Part shown: one piece after another, positions 44,486 to 52,554 of the stretch
Numbering within the stretch: the first letter of the stretch is position 1
How the letters are laid out: each line of letters opens with the position of its first letter
NCBI GenBank assembly: GCA_045543615.1
Contig: JAZPXL010000005.1
Span: 62,001-126,000, forward strand
Direction of reading: 5' to 3'
Length of the DNA: 64,000 nt
DNA from: CAG-390 sp045543615
GTDB lineage: Bacteria > Bacillota > Clostridia > Oscillospirales > CAG-272
Notes under the pieces: generated by a model
The model's database searches: none
What the model saw: the letters and a program-made list of their open reading frames with translations, nothing else
Told to the model about the DNA's origin: nothing
Program-made: the position numbers and the translations under genes

Positions 44486-44513
44486 GATCTGTTCGCATAA
44501 GCGAACAGATCCA
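44486..44513 (-). terminator. Terminator after the excisionase/LuxR-HTH regulator gene
   Basis: A 12-bp stem GGATCTGTTCGC (44486-44497) / GCGAACAGATCC (44502-44513), followed on the minus strand by TTTGATTATTTTT. Confidence 0.8.
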
Positions 44514-44518
44514 AAAAA

Positions 44519-45694
44519 TCATCTTACAAAATATTTAAGAAGCTCCCCTCGGCTCGAAATATCAAGCTTTTCATAAATGACTGAAATTGTGTGCTTGACA
44601 GCCCTAGGCATAATTCCAAGGTAATCAGAGATCTCCTTGACGCTCCAGCCCTGACGATAAAGTCCTGCAACAGCAATCTCTTCGGGTGTGAAATGCTCAA
44701 CCATCGAAGCGTTCTTTTCGATGTTTTGAAGCTGACGCCACGCAACTCCAAAGCCCTCGCCAAGTCGGCTTATCACCTCAAGCTCACGAGCGTCGCTCTT
44801 GTGCAGACAAATCTCTGCCATACCCTTGATCATATCGTAATGTTCTGTTACAACCAAAAGCATTTTGTATCGGCTTGCAATATCCCAACCGGTCAAAAAC
44901 GCCCTCTTTGCTCTCTCGATGTCCTTGACATTTACATAAGCAGCGGTAAGTATCATACTTGTATATACAGCAACAATGGGATATTTCTCGCAACCGACAG
45001 CAATTGAGGCATCGGCCATACCAATAGCTCTTGCGATATCACCATTCATATACACCTCGTGCGCGAGCAGATAGCAAGCAAAAAATCTGCATCCCTCAGG
45101 GAGCTGTGACACTATTTCGGAAAGTGGCCTGTCGGCAGTATGATCGAGGTTGAGCAATATAGAAGCAAGGTGCTCGGCATAACATCCGAATGCTCTGAGA
45201 GTCTTCGATTTGCTTCCCTTAGCCTCTTTCGTGCGAACACGAAGGACGTCAAGTCCAAGCTCTGCAAGATGGCTCTTTCCACAAACCAGATTTGCAAAGA
45301 GATATAGAGTTGCGGCAGATATTGATATTGATGCGTTTGAGTGGTCTATGTAAAGCTCGCAAATCTCAGCCGTTTTCTCAGGCTCTCCTGTGTAGTAATA
45401 ATACTCTGCTCTTGCAATCGCAGCAACCTTCTCATCGTCAAAGATCTCGTCTACCATATCGACGCTGTCGGGAATAACGGACGAATGCATCAGCGGCAGA
45501 ATAGTGTAAACCACATTTCCGTCTCCACTCTCGACTCTCTTCTCTCCCTTTTGAGCATCGGTCGGAATAAGCCAGGCTCTGCCAAGTCGATATGCACCCT
45601 CAAAGCGACCCTCGCTTGCCCATTTCTGAACAGCCCTGACCGTAACGCCAAGTCTTTTTGCAGTCGTCTCTGCGCTTTCATATCCTTTTTGCAA
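44519..45694 (-). CDS. Regulator with N-terminal excisionase-type HTH, helical-repeat middle and C-terminal LuxR HTH
   Basis: A 391-residue protein with two DNA-binding domains. Residues 5-48 match an excisionase/MerR-like winged HTH (ESAETTAKRLGVTVRAVQKWASEGRFEGAYRLGRAWLIP). Residues about 85-320 are helical, TPR-like repeats rich in Ala and Tyr. Residues about 333-391 form a LuxR-type HTH (FTPEEIAVAGLYRQGWSVKEISDYLGIMPRAVKHTISVIYEKL). No enzymatic or membrane part is seen. The start appears to be TTG at 45694 with GGGGAG about 9 nt upstream; no other in-frame start would keep the first HTH. It is divergent from the LytTR regulator and upstream of the giant adhesin unit. Confidence 0.78.
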   Translation of the reverse strand: MQKGYESAETTAKRLGVTVRAVQKWASEGRFEGAYRLGRAWLIPTDAQKGEKRVESGDGNVVYTILPLMHSSVIPDSVDMVDEIFDDEKVAAIARAEYYYYTGEPEKTAEICELYIDHSNASISISAATLYLFANLVCGKSHLAELGLDVLRVRTKEAKGSKSKTLRAFGCYAEHLASILLNLDHTADRPLSEIVSQLPEGCRFFACYLLAHEVYMNGDIARAIGMADASIAVGCEKYPIVAVYTSMILTAAYVNVKDIERAKRAFLTGWDIASRYKMLLVVTEHYDMIKGMAEICLHKSDARELEVISRLGEGFGVAWRQLQNIEKNASMVEHFTPEEIAVAGLYRQGWSVKEISDYLGIMPRAVKHTISVIYEKLDISSRGELLKYFVR

Positions 45695-45772
45695 TTATAT
45701 CATCTCCCCGTTTATCTTTGCCCATTATCCGTACTTTGACGAAAGCTATATAATAAATCAAAAATCAATAAT

Positions 45773-45801
45773 ATTATATATTTTTATAACTCAAAAATCA
45801 A
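45773..45801 (-). promoter_or_regulatory. Promoter for the double-HTH regulator
   Basis: Minus strand: TTGATT (45796-45801), 17-bp spacer, TATAAT (45773-45778). The -35 box is inside one of two TCAAAAATCAA copies (45758-45768 and 45791-45801), which start 33 bp apart. Confidence 0.65.
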
Positions 45802-45859
45802 GCAAAACACGAAAAAAAACAATTTTTTATATTATTTTAGACAAATGCTCGTTTTTGTG

Positions 45860-45888
45860 TTGATTTAAGCTCACAAATATGATAAAAT
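45860..45888 (+). promoter_or_regulatory. Promoter for the LytTR regulator
   Basis: Plus strand: TTGATT (45860-45865), 17-bp spacer, TAAAAT (45883-45888), divergent from the double-HTH regulator promoter. Confidence 0.65.
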
Positions 45889-45926
45889 AATTATAATATC
45901 CCAATATATTGCAGAAAGGCTATGTT

Positions 45927-46652
45927 ATGGAACGCAAGGTTGCAAAATTCTTTTCGTCAGCGCATATATCGCACAATGATATTCTGTATATAATCCACAC
46001 AGACAGGAAGACCGAGCTTCATCTTCACAGCGGAGAGGTTGCCGAAACCTATATCCCGATGAAGCACATAGTCTCCTCTCTGCCAAATGACTATTTTCTG
46101 AGCATCACCAAGGGTGTTGTAGTTGCTCGCTCTGCAATCTACTCAATAAATGGCGCAGAATATACGATGATTGACGGCAGAGTGTTTGAGGGACGGCACA
46201 GAGGAAAGGGTGAGCACAAACGAAATCGCAAGAATCTTCTTGACACATCTCCCCATCCTGTTATGAGCGAGAACGCTCTTGAACGTTTTTCTGCCTTCGA
46301 TCGTTTGCCGCTCCCGGCCTGCGTTGTTGAGGTGGTTTATAACTCTCAGGGACATAGCGTTGACTTCATATACCGATATTGTAATTACTCACTTGCAAGT
46401 TCATTTGGCCTTGAGATCGAGGAGGTTGTTGACAGGCTCAACAGCGACTTTAACCGAGGGCTTGGCAGAAAATGGACACTTGCGTATTCCGAATGTGCAA
46501 TAAACGGCACGCCACGGATACTGAAGCTCTACAACAAACACTACGGTGGAGATATAACCGTATTTTTCTACTGCCCGGCTCCCGGCTATTGCGCAAGCAT
46601 CATAGTTCCCGACAAGGTTGTAGAAGAAATGACGAGCGCACCCGAGACATAA
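45927..46652 (+). CDS. LytTR DNA-binding protein fused to a PAS-like domain
   Basis: A 241-residue regulator. Residues about 1-95 resemble a LytTR DNA-binding domain (HNDILYIIHTDRKTELHLHSG, HIVSSLPNDYFLSITKGVVVARSAIYSI). Residues about 115-235 look like a PAS-type sensor (FDRLPLPACVVEVVYNSQGHSVDFIYRYCNYSLASSFGL, ITVFFYCPAPGY). LytTR proteins usually follow a receiver domain; here the order is reversed and no kinase is nearby, so the signal is probably sensed directly. The ATG at 45927 follows AAAGG at 7 nt. It is divergent from the double-HTH regulator. Confidence 0.75.
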   Translation: MERKVAKFFSSAHISHNDILYIIHTDRKTELHLHSGEVAETYIPMKHIVSSLPNDYFLSITKGVVVARSAIYSINGAEYTMIDGRVFEGRHRGKGEHKRNRKNLLDTSPHPVMSENALERFSAFDRLPLPACVVEVVYNSQGHSVDFIYRYCNYSLASSFGLEIEEVVDRLNSDFNRGLGRKWTLAYSECAINGTPRILKLYNKHYGGDITVFFYCPAPGYCASIIVPDKVVEEMTSAPET

Positions 46653-46682
46653 AAAGTCACGCACAGTAGTGCGTGACTTTTT
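46651..46682. terminator. Bidirectional terminator between the LytTR and YwaF-like genes
   Basis: A 14-bp stem AAAAAGTCACGCAC (46651-46664) / GTGCGTGACTTTTT (46669-46682), 4-nt loop, A/T runs on both sides. Confidence 0.92.
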
Positions 46683-46688
46683 CCATAA

Positions 46689-47498
46689 TTACATATTCTC
46701 TTTTCTTATCTTGCGAACAAGGTGCGTAATGCCCCAGACCAAAAACGCAAAGCTATTGAAGAGCAAGAGATAGCACACAACGAAAAGTGGATACGAGAAC
46801 TCTTGCACCACTCCAAGAAGTGGGAGCTGCGTGGGATAATAAGGAGAGATATAGAACATACTCAGATTGTCACCCTCGTGGCAAGCGGGAGTATTGAGGT
46901 GAAGATTATACACCAAAACATTTCCGACTATTGCAATTATAACAAATCCAAGCAGAATAGCGGACGGAATCAAAAGCTCCTTCGGCTTCTTGCCATATCC
47001 ACGGGAAACGATGAGATACACGCCCATTACAACAAGCACGACGTGCCAAAGCATTGCGTGGATGGACATAGGAATAAAATATGTGTAAAGGACTGCATTT
47101 GGAACGAGCATTACTGCAAGTCCACCTATAATACCAAAGAATGCAAGGAAGCGATAGCAGATCTCACGCACCTTCTCGGACGGGAAGATGGACGCAAAAA
47201 TCGCAACGTAAATCGGCACAGAGCAGAACTGATAGGGAAAGATCTCAAATCTGTAATATCCGTAGAACTCAAACCAAAACAGCTGCTTGAAAACCTCACA
47301 GCAAATTAGGATCACGGAGAAAACAGCGACCACAATTCTATCAGCCTTGGGGCTGTGCTTACGCGCGACGGTGAGGGCAAGCACTACGCAGGCTATTACC
47401 ATAATGCCGAGCCAAAGAAGATGGAACCAACTATAAGGACCCGGGCCAACGTCACCGTTGTTAATGTCTCCCCAGGTGCAGTTAATCATACTTTCCAT
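46689..47498 (-). CDS. YwaF/TIGR02206-like integral membrane protein
   Basis: The 269-residue protein has about seven membrane helices and resembles the YwaF-type family: helix 3 with EVFKQLFWFEFYGYYRFEIFPYQFCSVPIYVA, LMLVPN-like segment AVMLVPNAVLYTYFIPMSIH, and SRGYGKKPKELLIPS. The function in this family is not established, although similarity to eukaryotic TMEM164 has been noted for it. GAGAGGA lies 7 nt before the ATG. It has its own promoter with a palindrome just upstream. Confidence 0.65.
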   Translation of the reverse strand: MESMINCTWGDINNGDVGPGPYSWFHLLWLGIMVIACVVLALTVARKHSPKADRIVVAVFSVILICCEVFKQLFWFEFYGYYRFEIFPYQFCSVPIYVAIFASIFPSEKVREICYRFLAFFGIIGGLAVMLVPNAVLYTYFIPMSIHAMLWHVVLVVMGVYLIVSRGYGKKPKELLIPSAILLGFVIIAIVGNVLVYNLHLNTPACHEGDNLSMFYISPYYPTQLPLLGVVQEFSYPLFVVCYLLLFNSFAFLVWGITHLVRKIRKENM

Positions 47499-47611
47499 AA
47501 AGAATTCCTCTCGTTTTTTATAATAAGGATAATAATACCGGAGCTGTCTGTGACAGAGAATGAGATTTTGTCCTCACTCAAAATTCACATAAAGCACAGA
47601 CACCGATTGCA

Positions 47612-47640
47612 ATTATATCACTAAAAGAAAGATAATTCAA
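47612..47640 (-). promoter_or_regulatory. Promoter for the YwaF-like gene
   Basis: Minus strand: TTGAAT (47635-47640), 17-bp spacer, TATAAT (47612-47617), giving a leader of about 105 nt. Confidence 0.72.
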
Positions 47641-47641
47641 C

Positions 47642-47664
47642 ATTATTAAGAAATTCTTAATAAT
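47642..47664. promoter_or_regulatory. Perfect palindrome next to the YwaF-like promoter
   Basis: ATTATTAAGAA (47642-47652) and TTCTTAATAAT (47654-47664) around a single central base, ending 2 bp from the -35 box. Its position suits a dimeric activator or repressor site. Confidence 0.55.
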
Positions 47665-47772
47665 CGCAACACTTTTTCTCTCAATATCCTCATTATTCTC
47701 AATTATCACCACAAAATGCAAAGAAATAAACAAAAGAGCGGGTTATTTTCTCGTTTTGTTTGTGAATATGTA

Positions 47773-47801
47773 TTGAAAAAAGGAAGCTGTTGTGCTATAA
47801 T
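47773..47801 (+). promoter_or_regulatory. Promoter for the plus-strand lipoprotein gene
   Basis: TTGAAA (47773-47778), 17-bp spacer, TATAAT (47796-47801), about 40 nt before the start codon. Confidence 0.82.
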
Positions 47802-47848
47802 GATTTACGGAGCATAGCTCAAAAAATCACAAAGGAGAATTCTGTATT

Positions 47849-48706
47849 ATGAAAAACCGCACACTTCTTCGCTTCTTCATTCTGACCTTAGCGTTGCTTA
47901 TGACACTTTCGGCATTCGTTGCTTGTGATCCTCCTGTTGAAACCCCCGATGATACCACAGCCGCTGACAACACAACCGAGGGTGGCGACGTAACAACTGC
48001 GGGTGGCGATGACGTAACAACTGCTGCACCCGATGACGTTACAACTGCTGCACCCGACGATGTTACAACTGCAGGCAGCGGCGAGGAGAAACATATTCAC
48101 GTTTACACAAACAACAAGTGCTCTTGTGGTGTCAGTGGCTTTGCTACCACAAACAATGCATTCGGTCTTACAAATATGACAGAGAAGGCATCCTCTTTTG
48201 ACGGCGACGGAGACGGAGTCAACGACAAGTTCTACTTCGCTCCTGCACTTGCAGATAAGTTCTCTGCTGATAGCGCAATCAAGTTCGAGTCGGGACGCTT
48301 CACCGCCGACTCCAAGTCCCCCTCCAGCAACACAAACAGCTACGAAGGACTTCCCCACTTCTACATTACAGAAAAGACCGACCAGACTCTCGTTTACACC
48401 TTCTCCGTTGAGGAAGAGGGCGTTTACGATCTCGCTATCCATCTCAGACTCAAGGACACAAAGGAGCGTGGCAACAAGTTCACAGTAAATCCCGGAACAG
48501 ATTCTGCTTACACCTTTGAAACCTCCTTCAAGCCTGCTGATGATACTGAGATTTCTGCTATGAAGTCAACCGACGGCAAGGATTCCACATATATGTACGG
48601 TATGCAGATCTATCTCAATAAGGGACAGAACACCATTCTTATTGAAGCATCAACAACCGAAAAGTGCCAGCATTACAGACATTTCTATCTCGCAAAGGCT
48701 GAGTAA
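47849..48706 (+). CDS. Exported lipoprotein with Thr/Asp-rich linker and beta-rich domain
   Basis: A 285-residue protein of unknown function. A signal peptide ends in the lipobox AFVAC (Cys at about 26). A linker repeats DDVTTAAP (residues about 30-75). Then come HIHVYTNNKCSCGVSGF and a beta-rich domain of about 185 aa (TLVYTFSVEEEGVYDLAIHLRLKDTKERGNKFTVN, YMYGMQIYLNKGQNTILIEAS) resembling carbohydrate-binding jelly-rolls of the CBM6 kind; that fold is inference. AAAGGAGA precedes the ATG. It is monocistronic, between its promoter and terminator. Confidence 0.78.
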   Translation: MKNRTLLRFFILTLALLMTLSAFVACDPPVETPDDTTAADNTTEGGDVTTAGGDDVTTAAPDDVTTAAPDDVTTAGSGEEKHIHVYTNNKCSCGVSGFATTNNAFGLTNMTEKASSFDGDGDGVNDKFYFAPALADKFSADSAIKFESGRFTADSKSPSSNTNSYEGLPHFYITEKTDQTLVYTFSVEEEGVYDLAIHLRLKDTKERGNKFTVNPGTDSAYTFETSFKPADDTEISAMKSTDGKDSTYMYGMQIYLNKGQNTILIEASTTEKCQHYRHFYLAKAE

Positions 48707-48732
48707 TCAAAAATAATCTTTGCTAAATCAAC

Positions 48733-48767
48733 AAGCACCCCGATGCAACGCATCGGGGTGCTTTTCT
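48733..48767. terminator. Terminator after the plus-strand lipoprotein gene
   Basis: A 14-bp stem AAGCACCCCGATGC (48733-48746) / GCATCGGGGTGCTT (48750-48763) followed by TTCTTTT; it also faces the converging transglutaminase gene. Confidence 0.92.
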
Positions 48768-48768
48768 T

Positions 48769-50412
48769 TTAATCTGAAATGCTGTAAACTACACCTTTGT
48801 AATATAGCTTATTGCCGCCGTCGCCCTCTCCACTCACAAGAGTTACCACTCCGGCAGAGGAAAGCTTATATGTGCTCTCACCAACCGTGAATGTCTCAAA
48901 GATCTCAAGAGCATCCTCATTTGAATAAGCAGTAGTTGCCCGAGTCGGCAGGGGCTTGTTGAAATACAGGCCGTACTGATATGCAGGTGTCGGCTTGTGC
49001 GTTGTCATCGCTGCGTCCATCCGACAGAAATAGTCGTAAACATTCGTGCGACCATCGCCCCAGGTGAGATCGAACCAGTACCAGCCACCGTCATCCATTC
49101 TGACAAGATTCCAACAATGGCTGCCCGAGGCGTCTCCGACAATGTAGATGTTCTCAACCTCGTATAGATTGAGTAGTAGCTGGAAGAGCTTTGCATATCC
49201 CTCGCAGACAAATTTGTCATAAAGGAAATCACCCATAACGCTGTGCGCCCATTGCGCAGGCTCTTCTCTGTTGTCGGGAGTAAAAGCGTAATCATTGTTT
49301 TTCGTGATAGCATCATAGAAAATCAATGCGATATTGTACGCACTGCTTTCTCCATCAGCAAGAGTAGCGTATTTTTCAATGCCCTCATAGAGTATTTTGT
49401 TGTATTCGCATCTGTCTTCTGCGCTTGCATACTCTTCAACAGTAGTAATAATTATCTCGCCAAAGCTCCAATAGAGCCAATAAGACATCCAATAAAACGC
49501 AGGATGGTCTTTTCTGAAAACGGTATAAACCGTCTGAGCCTCCTCAAGCGTTAGATTATGCCTGTTGTAGTTAAATCTTGCTACCGTGTAGAGATCTCCA
49601 ATCTCGTCATTACTTTGGAAGAAATACGCATTTGTGTTTCCGTTGTGGAACACAGTCAGTCTCTGCTCCATCTCGTCGTACAGCTTGCGCATATTCTCGC
49701 CGTTGTAGGCAATATCAAAGAAATCATATCCCTCGCTTGACTTATAAAGACTTACATCGGTGTAGTCAATATCCTCTTTGTTGCAATGCGAGCATTTGCC
49801 ATTCTCAAATCTGTGTCCAAGCGGCTCTATATACGCCTGCACAGAGAGCACCTCTTTGCAAACTGCACAGCTTTTGTCACCCGACGCACCCCATTTGGTG
49901 CAGGTGGGAGCAAGCGCGTTTTCGACAACCTCTGTGTGACCGAGAGCCTTTATAGTCTCGCTCTTTTGCAAAATCTCACCACAGACAGAGCAGTGGCGGC
50001 CCTCGCTCTTTCCGTCCTCGGTGCAGGTAGGCAGAACTGCTTTATCAACAACCTCAGTATGTCCAAGCTCGCTAATTACAGCGCCCTCTGCCAAAACCTC
50101 ACCGCACAGAGAACAATGCTTGCCCTCGCCCCTACCCTTTTCGGTACAGGTGGGTGCGACAGGCGCATCAATGACCTCGGTGTGACCCGTGGCAGATATG
50201 CTCTTTTTTTCGCTCTCACCACACGCACAGGAGCGCACCTCTTCTCCATCGTCAGTGCAGGTGGCGGCAAGTGATACTCTCCACTCGCCAAACTCGTGAA
50301 TATGCGACTCGGTTGTGTCGGAAGGCAGGAAGGATATCTCGCCGTCACAGCCAAAGAGGCAAATTGCCATTACAAAAACAAGCACAAATACCAATGCCAA
50401 TCTCTTTTTCAT
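48769..50412 (-). CDS. Lipoprotein with Cys-motif repeats and a transglutaminase-like domain
   Basis: A 547-residue exported protein. The signal peptide ends in the lipobox CLFGC (Cys at about 22). Residues about 38-215 hold four repeats of about 40 aa built as GHTEV(V/I)(D/E)xxxxPTCTExGxxxGxHCSxCGEVL, each with paired Cys. The C-terminal part has a transglutaminase/protease-like core: Cys in DKFVCEGYAKLFQLLL, His in SGSHCWNLVRM and Asp in WYWFDLTWGDG, the full Cys-His-Asp triad. The enzyme may crosslink or cut surface or host proteins; the substrate is unknown. It has its own promoter. Confidence 0.85.
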   Translation of the reverse strand: MKKRLALVFVLVFVMAICLFGCDGEISFLPSDTTESHIHEFGEWRVSLAATCTDDGEEVRSCACGESEKKSISATGHTEVIDAPVAPTCTEKGRGEGKHCSLCGEVLAEGAVISELGHTEVVDKAVLPTCTEDGKSEGRHCSVCGEILQKSETIKALGHTEVVENALAPTCTKWGASGDKSCAVCKEVLSVQAYIEPLGHRFENGKCSHCNKEDIDYTDVSLYKSSEGYDFFDIAYNGENMRKLYDEMEQRLTVFHNGNTNAYFFQSNDEIGDLYTVARFNYNRHNLTLEEAQTVYTVFRKDHPAFYWMSYWLYWSFGEIIITTVEEYASAEDRCEYNKILYEGIEKYATLADGESSAYNIALIFYDAITKNNDYAFTPDNREEPAQWAHSVMGDFLYDKFVCEGYAKLFQLLLNLYEVENIYIVGDASGSHCWNLVRMDDGGWYWFDLTWGDGRTNVYDYFCRMDAAMTTHKPTPAYQYGLYFNKPLPTRATTAYSNEDALEIFETFTVGESTYKLSSAGVVTLVSGEGDGGNKLYYKGVVYSISD

Positions 50413-50456
50413 TATCTCTTCCCTCTCTTGACGATAAGGTAATAATCATTTATATA

Positions 50457-50485
50457 ATTATAACGCATATATATGAACAAATCAA
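50457..50485 (-). promoter_or_regulatory. Promoter for the transglutaminase-like lipoprotein gene
   Basis: Minus strand: TTGATT (50480-50485), 17-bp spacer, TATAAT (50457-50462). Confidence 0.75.
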
Positions 50486-50507
50486 CATTCAAATAAAGCA
50501 AAGGCTC

Positions 50508-51836
50508 TCAAAGCCCTCTTTCTCTCAGCTCACTTACAAGACTTGTATAGAAAGCTCTGACATCAAAGCCCTTGATGTTCTCTCGGTTTAAATCTATCAT
50601 ATCTCCGTGTGATATTCCACGTTTGCCCTTTGTGCGCAACAGCGTGTACCTCTCTCCCCACGAAAACGAAGCCTCACCGACCAAGCCATCATTCTCACCG
50701 TCAAAATTTTTTACATACCGATAGGACAGGTTGAGTGGAAACTGTCCCTTTTGAGGATGCTCAAGAACAGAGCCAACGCTCTGTGCGTAAATAGTTGAAG
50801 GAAAGCTCAGCTTTTCGTTCAACGCCTGACACGCCTCTGCTGTCAGGTCGCCAACAGCAGCAAGAAAGTCGGGTGATTCATCACCAAGCACCGAAAGCGT
50901 GGTGTTGTAAGCCGCCGCAACCTTGTCCTTTATCTTTTGTGGGATCGAATAGAGCAAACGCTCGGCAAATAAACAACCCCTGTGAGGAGTGTTGATGGTT
51001 GTTAATGATGCAACATAGGGCGCAAGCCCAAACTCTGATATAGCATATCGGCAATCAAGGCCTCCCTTTGAATGTGCTATAATGTTGACCTTTTCGCATC
51101 CATACTGCTCAACAATGAGCTTGATTCTGTACGACAGCTCCCTTGCGCTGTCCTCAACGCATAGCGCAGATTGATGCTCTCCATAATATATCGTAGCACC
51201 GTGGAGCTTGAGCGTATTTGGCACTCGTCCCCAATAGTTAAATAGTCTTGAGTCACGGAAAAACACACCGTGAACCAACACTATTGGATATTTGGTCTTG
51301 CAAATGGCAGACAGGGCAGGGTCGGTTGCAACAAGCTCCTTCTCAATCTCAAATTCCACCTCTTCGCTCGTGATGCGAATAATCTTGGTAAGAACCAAGA
51401 TGTTAAGGATAGGGATCATACCACATAGCGCACCGATAACACGCCACTTTATTCCCATCTGTACCGAGGTGCAATAGACGCATATTATGCCGTTCCAAAA
51501 GACCACTGCTGAAAGCAGTATGCAATATAATAAGCTGAAGATAAGATCAAGAAAAAAGACGGGGAGCAGACAAAAGGCAAGAATAATATGCCAAAGCAGA
51601 GACGGTATCAGCGACAAGAGAAACAAGGTAAGCAATACAACTCCGTGGTTGCACACCTTTATGCGAAAGCTTTTTGCACCCAAAGGCTTAAATCCGGGGA
51701 TGATGTTCAAAAGCACGAAGAGTGGTACTATGAGAAACAAACACATAGGCGAAAATTTTACAAGCACGAAGCTGTTGAGCAAAAAGCTCAGCAAAACAAA
51801 GTAAATAATTTTCGAAACGCTTATGTATTTCCTCAT
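50508..51836 (-). CDS. Membrane-anchored alpha/beta hydrolase (lipase-like)
   Basis: A 442-residue protein. The N-terminal 170 residues carry four or five membrane helices. The rest is an alpha/beta hydrolase: YPIVLVHGVFFRDSRLFNYWGRVP (oxyanion region), nucleophile Ser in NIIAHSKGGLDCRYA, a lipase-like TTINTPHRGCLFAERL, FDGENDGLVGEASF (acid) and GISHGDMID (His). The AHSKG elbow replaces GxSxG, as in some bacterial triacylglycerol lipases. Substrate unknown. AAAGGA lies 13 nt before the ATG, rather far. It is a single-gene unit with its own promoter. Confidence 0.82.
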   Translation of the reverse strand: MRKYISVSKIIYFVLLSFLLNSFVLVKFSPMCLFLIVPLFVLLNIIPGFKPLGAKSFRIKVCNHGVVLLTLFLLSLIPSLLWHIILAFCLLPVFFLDLIFSLLYCILLSAVVFWNGIICVYCTSVQMGIKWRVIGALCGMIPILNILVLTKIIRITSEEVEFEIEKELVATDPALSAICKTKYPIVLVHGVFFRDSRLFNYWGRVPNTLKLHGATIYYGEHQSALCVEDSARELSYRIKLIVEQYGCEKVNIIAHSKGGLDCRYAISEFGLAPYVASLTTINTPHRGCLFAERLLYSIPQKIKDKVAAAYNTTLSVLGDESPDFLAAVGDLTAEACQALNEKLSFPSTIYAQSVGSVLEHPQKGQFPLNLSYRYVKNFDGENDGLVGEASFSWGERYTLLRTKGKRGISHGDMIDLNRENIKGFDVRAFYTSLVSELRERGL

Positions 51837-51891
51837 AACGCCAAAGCCATCCTTTCTGAAATTCTGCGAACTAAAACTATGTTACACAACC

Positions 51892-51920
51892 ATTATATCA
51901 CACCTTTATGCTTTTTTCAA
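51892..51920 (-). promoter_or_regulatory. Promoter for the hydrolase gene
   Basis: Minus strand: TTGAAA (51915-51920), 17-bp spacer, TATAAT (51892-51897). Confidence 0.8.
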
Positions 51921-51966
51921 CCACCTCTCTTCCAAAAATCACAAGAGCATAAGACAGAGAAAAAGC

Positions 51967-51999
51967 AGTCCGGGACACGCCTACGGCGTGTCCCGGACT
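51967..51999 (-). terminator. Strong hairpin after the small lipoprotein gene
   Basis: A 15-bp stem AGTCCGGGACACGCC (51967-51981) / GGCGTGTCCCGGACT (51985-51999), 3-nt loop, followed on the minus strand by GCTTTTT. Its tip (CACGCC TAC GGCGTG) is the reverse complement of the first full hairpin of the array at 54531. Confidence 0.75.
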
Positions 52000-52051
52000 T
52001 TGAATATTATCATAAGCCGCCTTTGCGAAAAGCAAATAGAGTAAAGTGCAC

Positions 52052-52471
52052 TTATGTATTTATTTCGAGATTATTAATCCCATAACCCGCTTCATTTTTT
52101 ACAAGCTCAATTGTAAATATTACCGTTTTATCCCCCACTTTTGTACGCATAGTCAATTCATACCTTGATCCGTCGACAGTACTGTCATAAAGCGCAGAGG
52201 CAAAACCGGTATATTTTTCAATCTCAATGCCTGCCTGAAAATCTACATCCTCATCTTTTTCAAAATTCAGGAAAAGCTTTTCTATGTCGATAAGGCATTT
52301 CGGGTGAAGTAATTCTTCTGCTTTTTCATAATCCTCAACAACAATTTCCGCAAAGAAATCATTGATGTAGGCTTTCGCTTCGTCACCTTTTATACCTTCC
52401 CCGCAAGACGCAAGAGGTAATACACAAAGGCACGCAATAATTATCAATGCTTTTTTAAACAGTTTTTTCAT
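52052..52471 (-). CDS. Small lipoprotein, function unknown
   Basis: A 139-residue protein with a signal peptide and lipobox LASC (Cys at about 23), then a compact alpha+beta domain (KAYINDFFAEIVVEDYEKAEELLHP, TVIFTIELVKNEAGYGINNLEIN) of the size and pattern of DUF4878/NTF2-like lipoproteins; this fold is inference. It follows another lipoprotein gene by 83 nt on the same strand and no promoter is clear between them, so they probably share an mRNA. Confidence 0.7.
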   Translation of the reverse strand: MKKLFKKALIIIACLCVLPLASCGEGIKGDEAKAYINDFFAEIVVEDYEKAEELLHPKCLIDIEKLFLNFEKDEDVDFQAGIEIEKYTGFASALYDSTVDGSRYELTMRTKVGDKTVIFTIELVKNEAGYGINNLEINT

Positions 52472-52554
52472 TTATCCAATACCTCCAAGAGTAATTTCTC
52501 AAAAAAGAACAAAATATCTTTGTCACAAATTTTGATTGAAAACGGATTTATGTA

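Noticed and set aside
45490..45694. Alternative ATG-started frame at the beginning of the double-HTH gene
   Set aside because: It is out of frame with the well-supported HTH and helical-repeat product; the TTG start with GGGGAG keeps the whole first HTH.
45690..45932. Similar start regions of the two divergent regulators (TTGCAAAAAGGATATG and TTGCAGAAAGGCTATG)
   Set aside because: The resemblance covers mainly ribosome-binding purines and is short; common descent or an operator is not supported.
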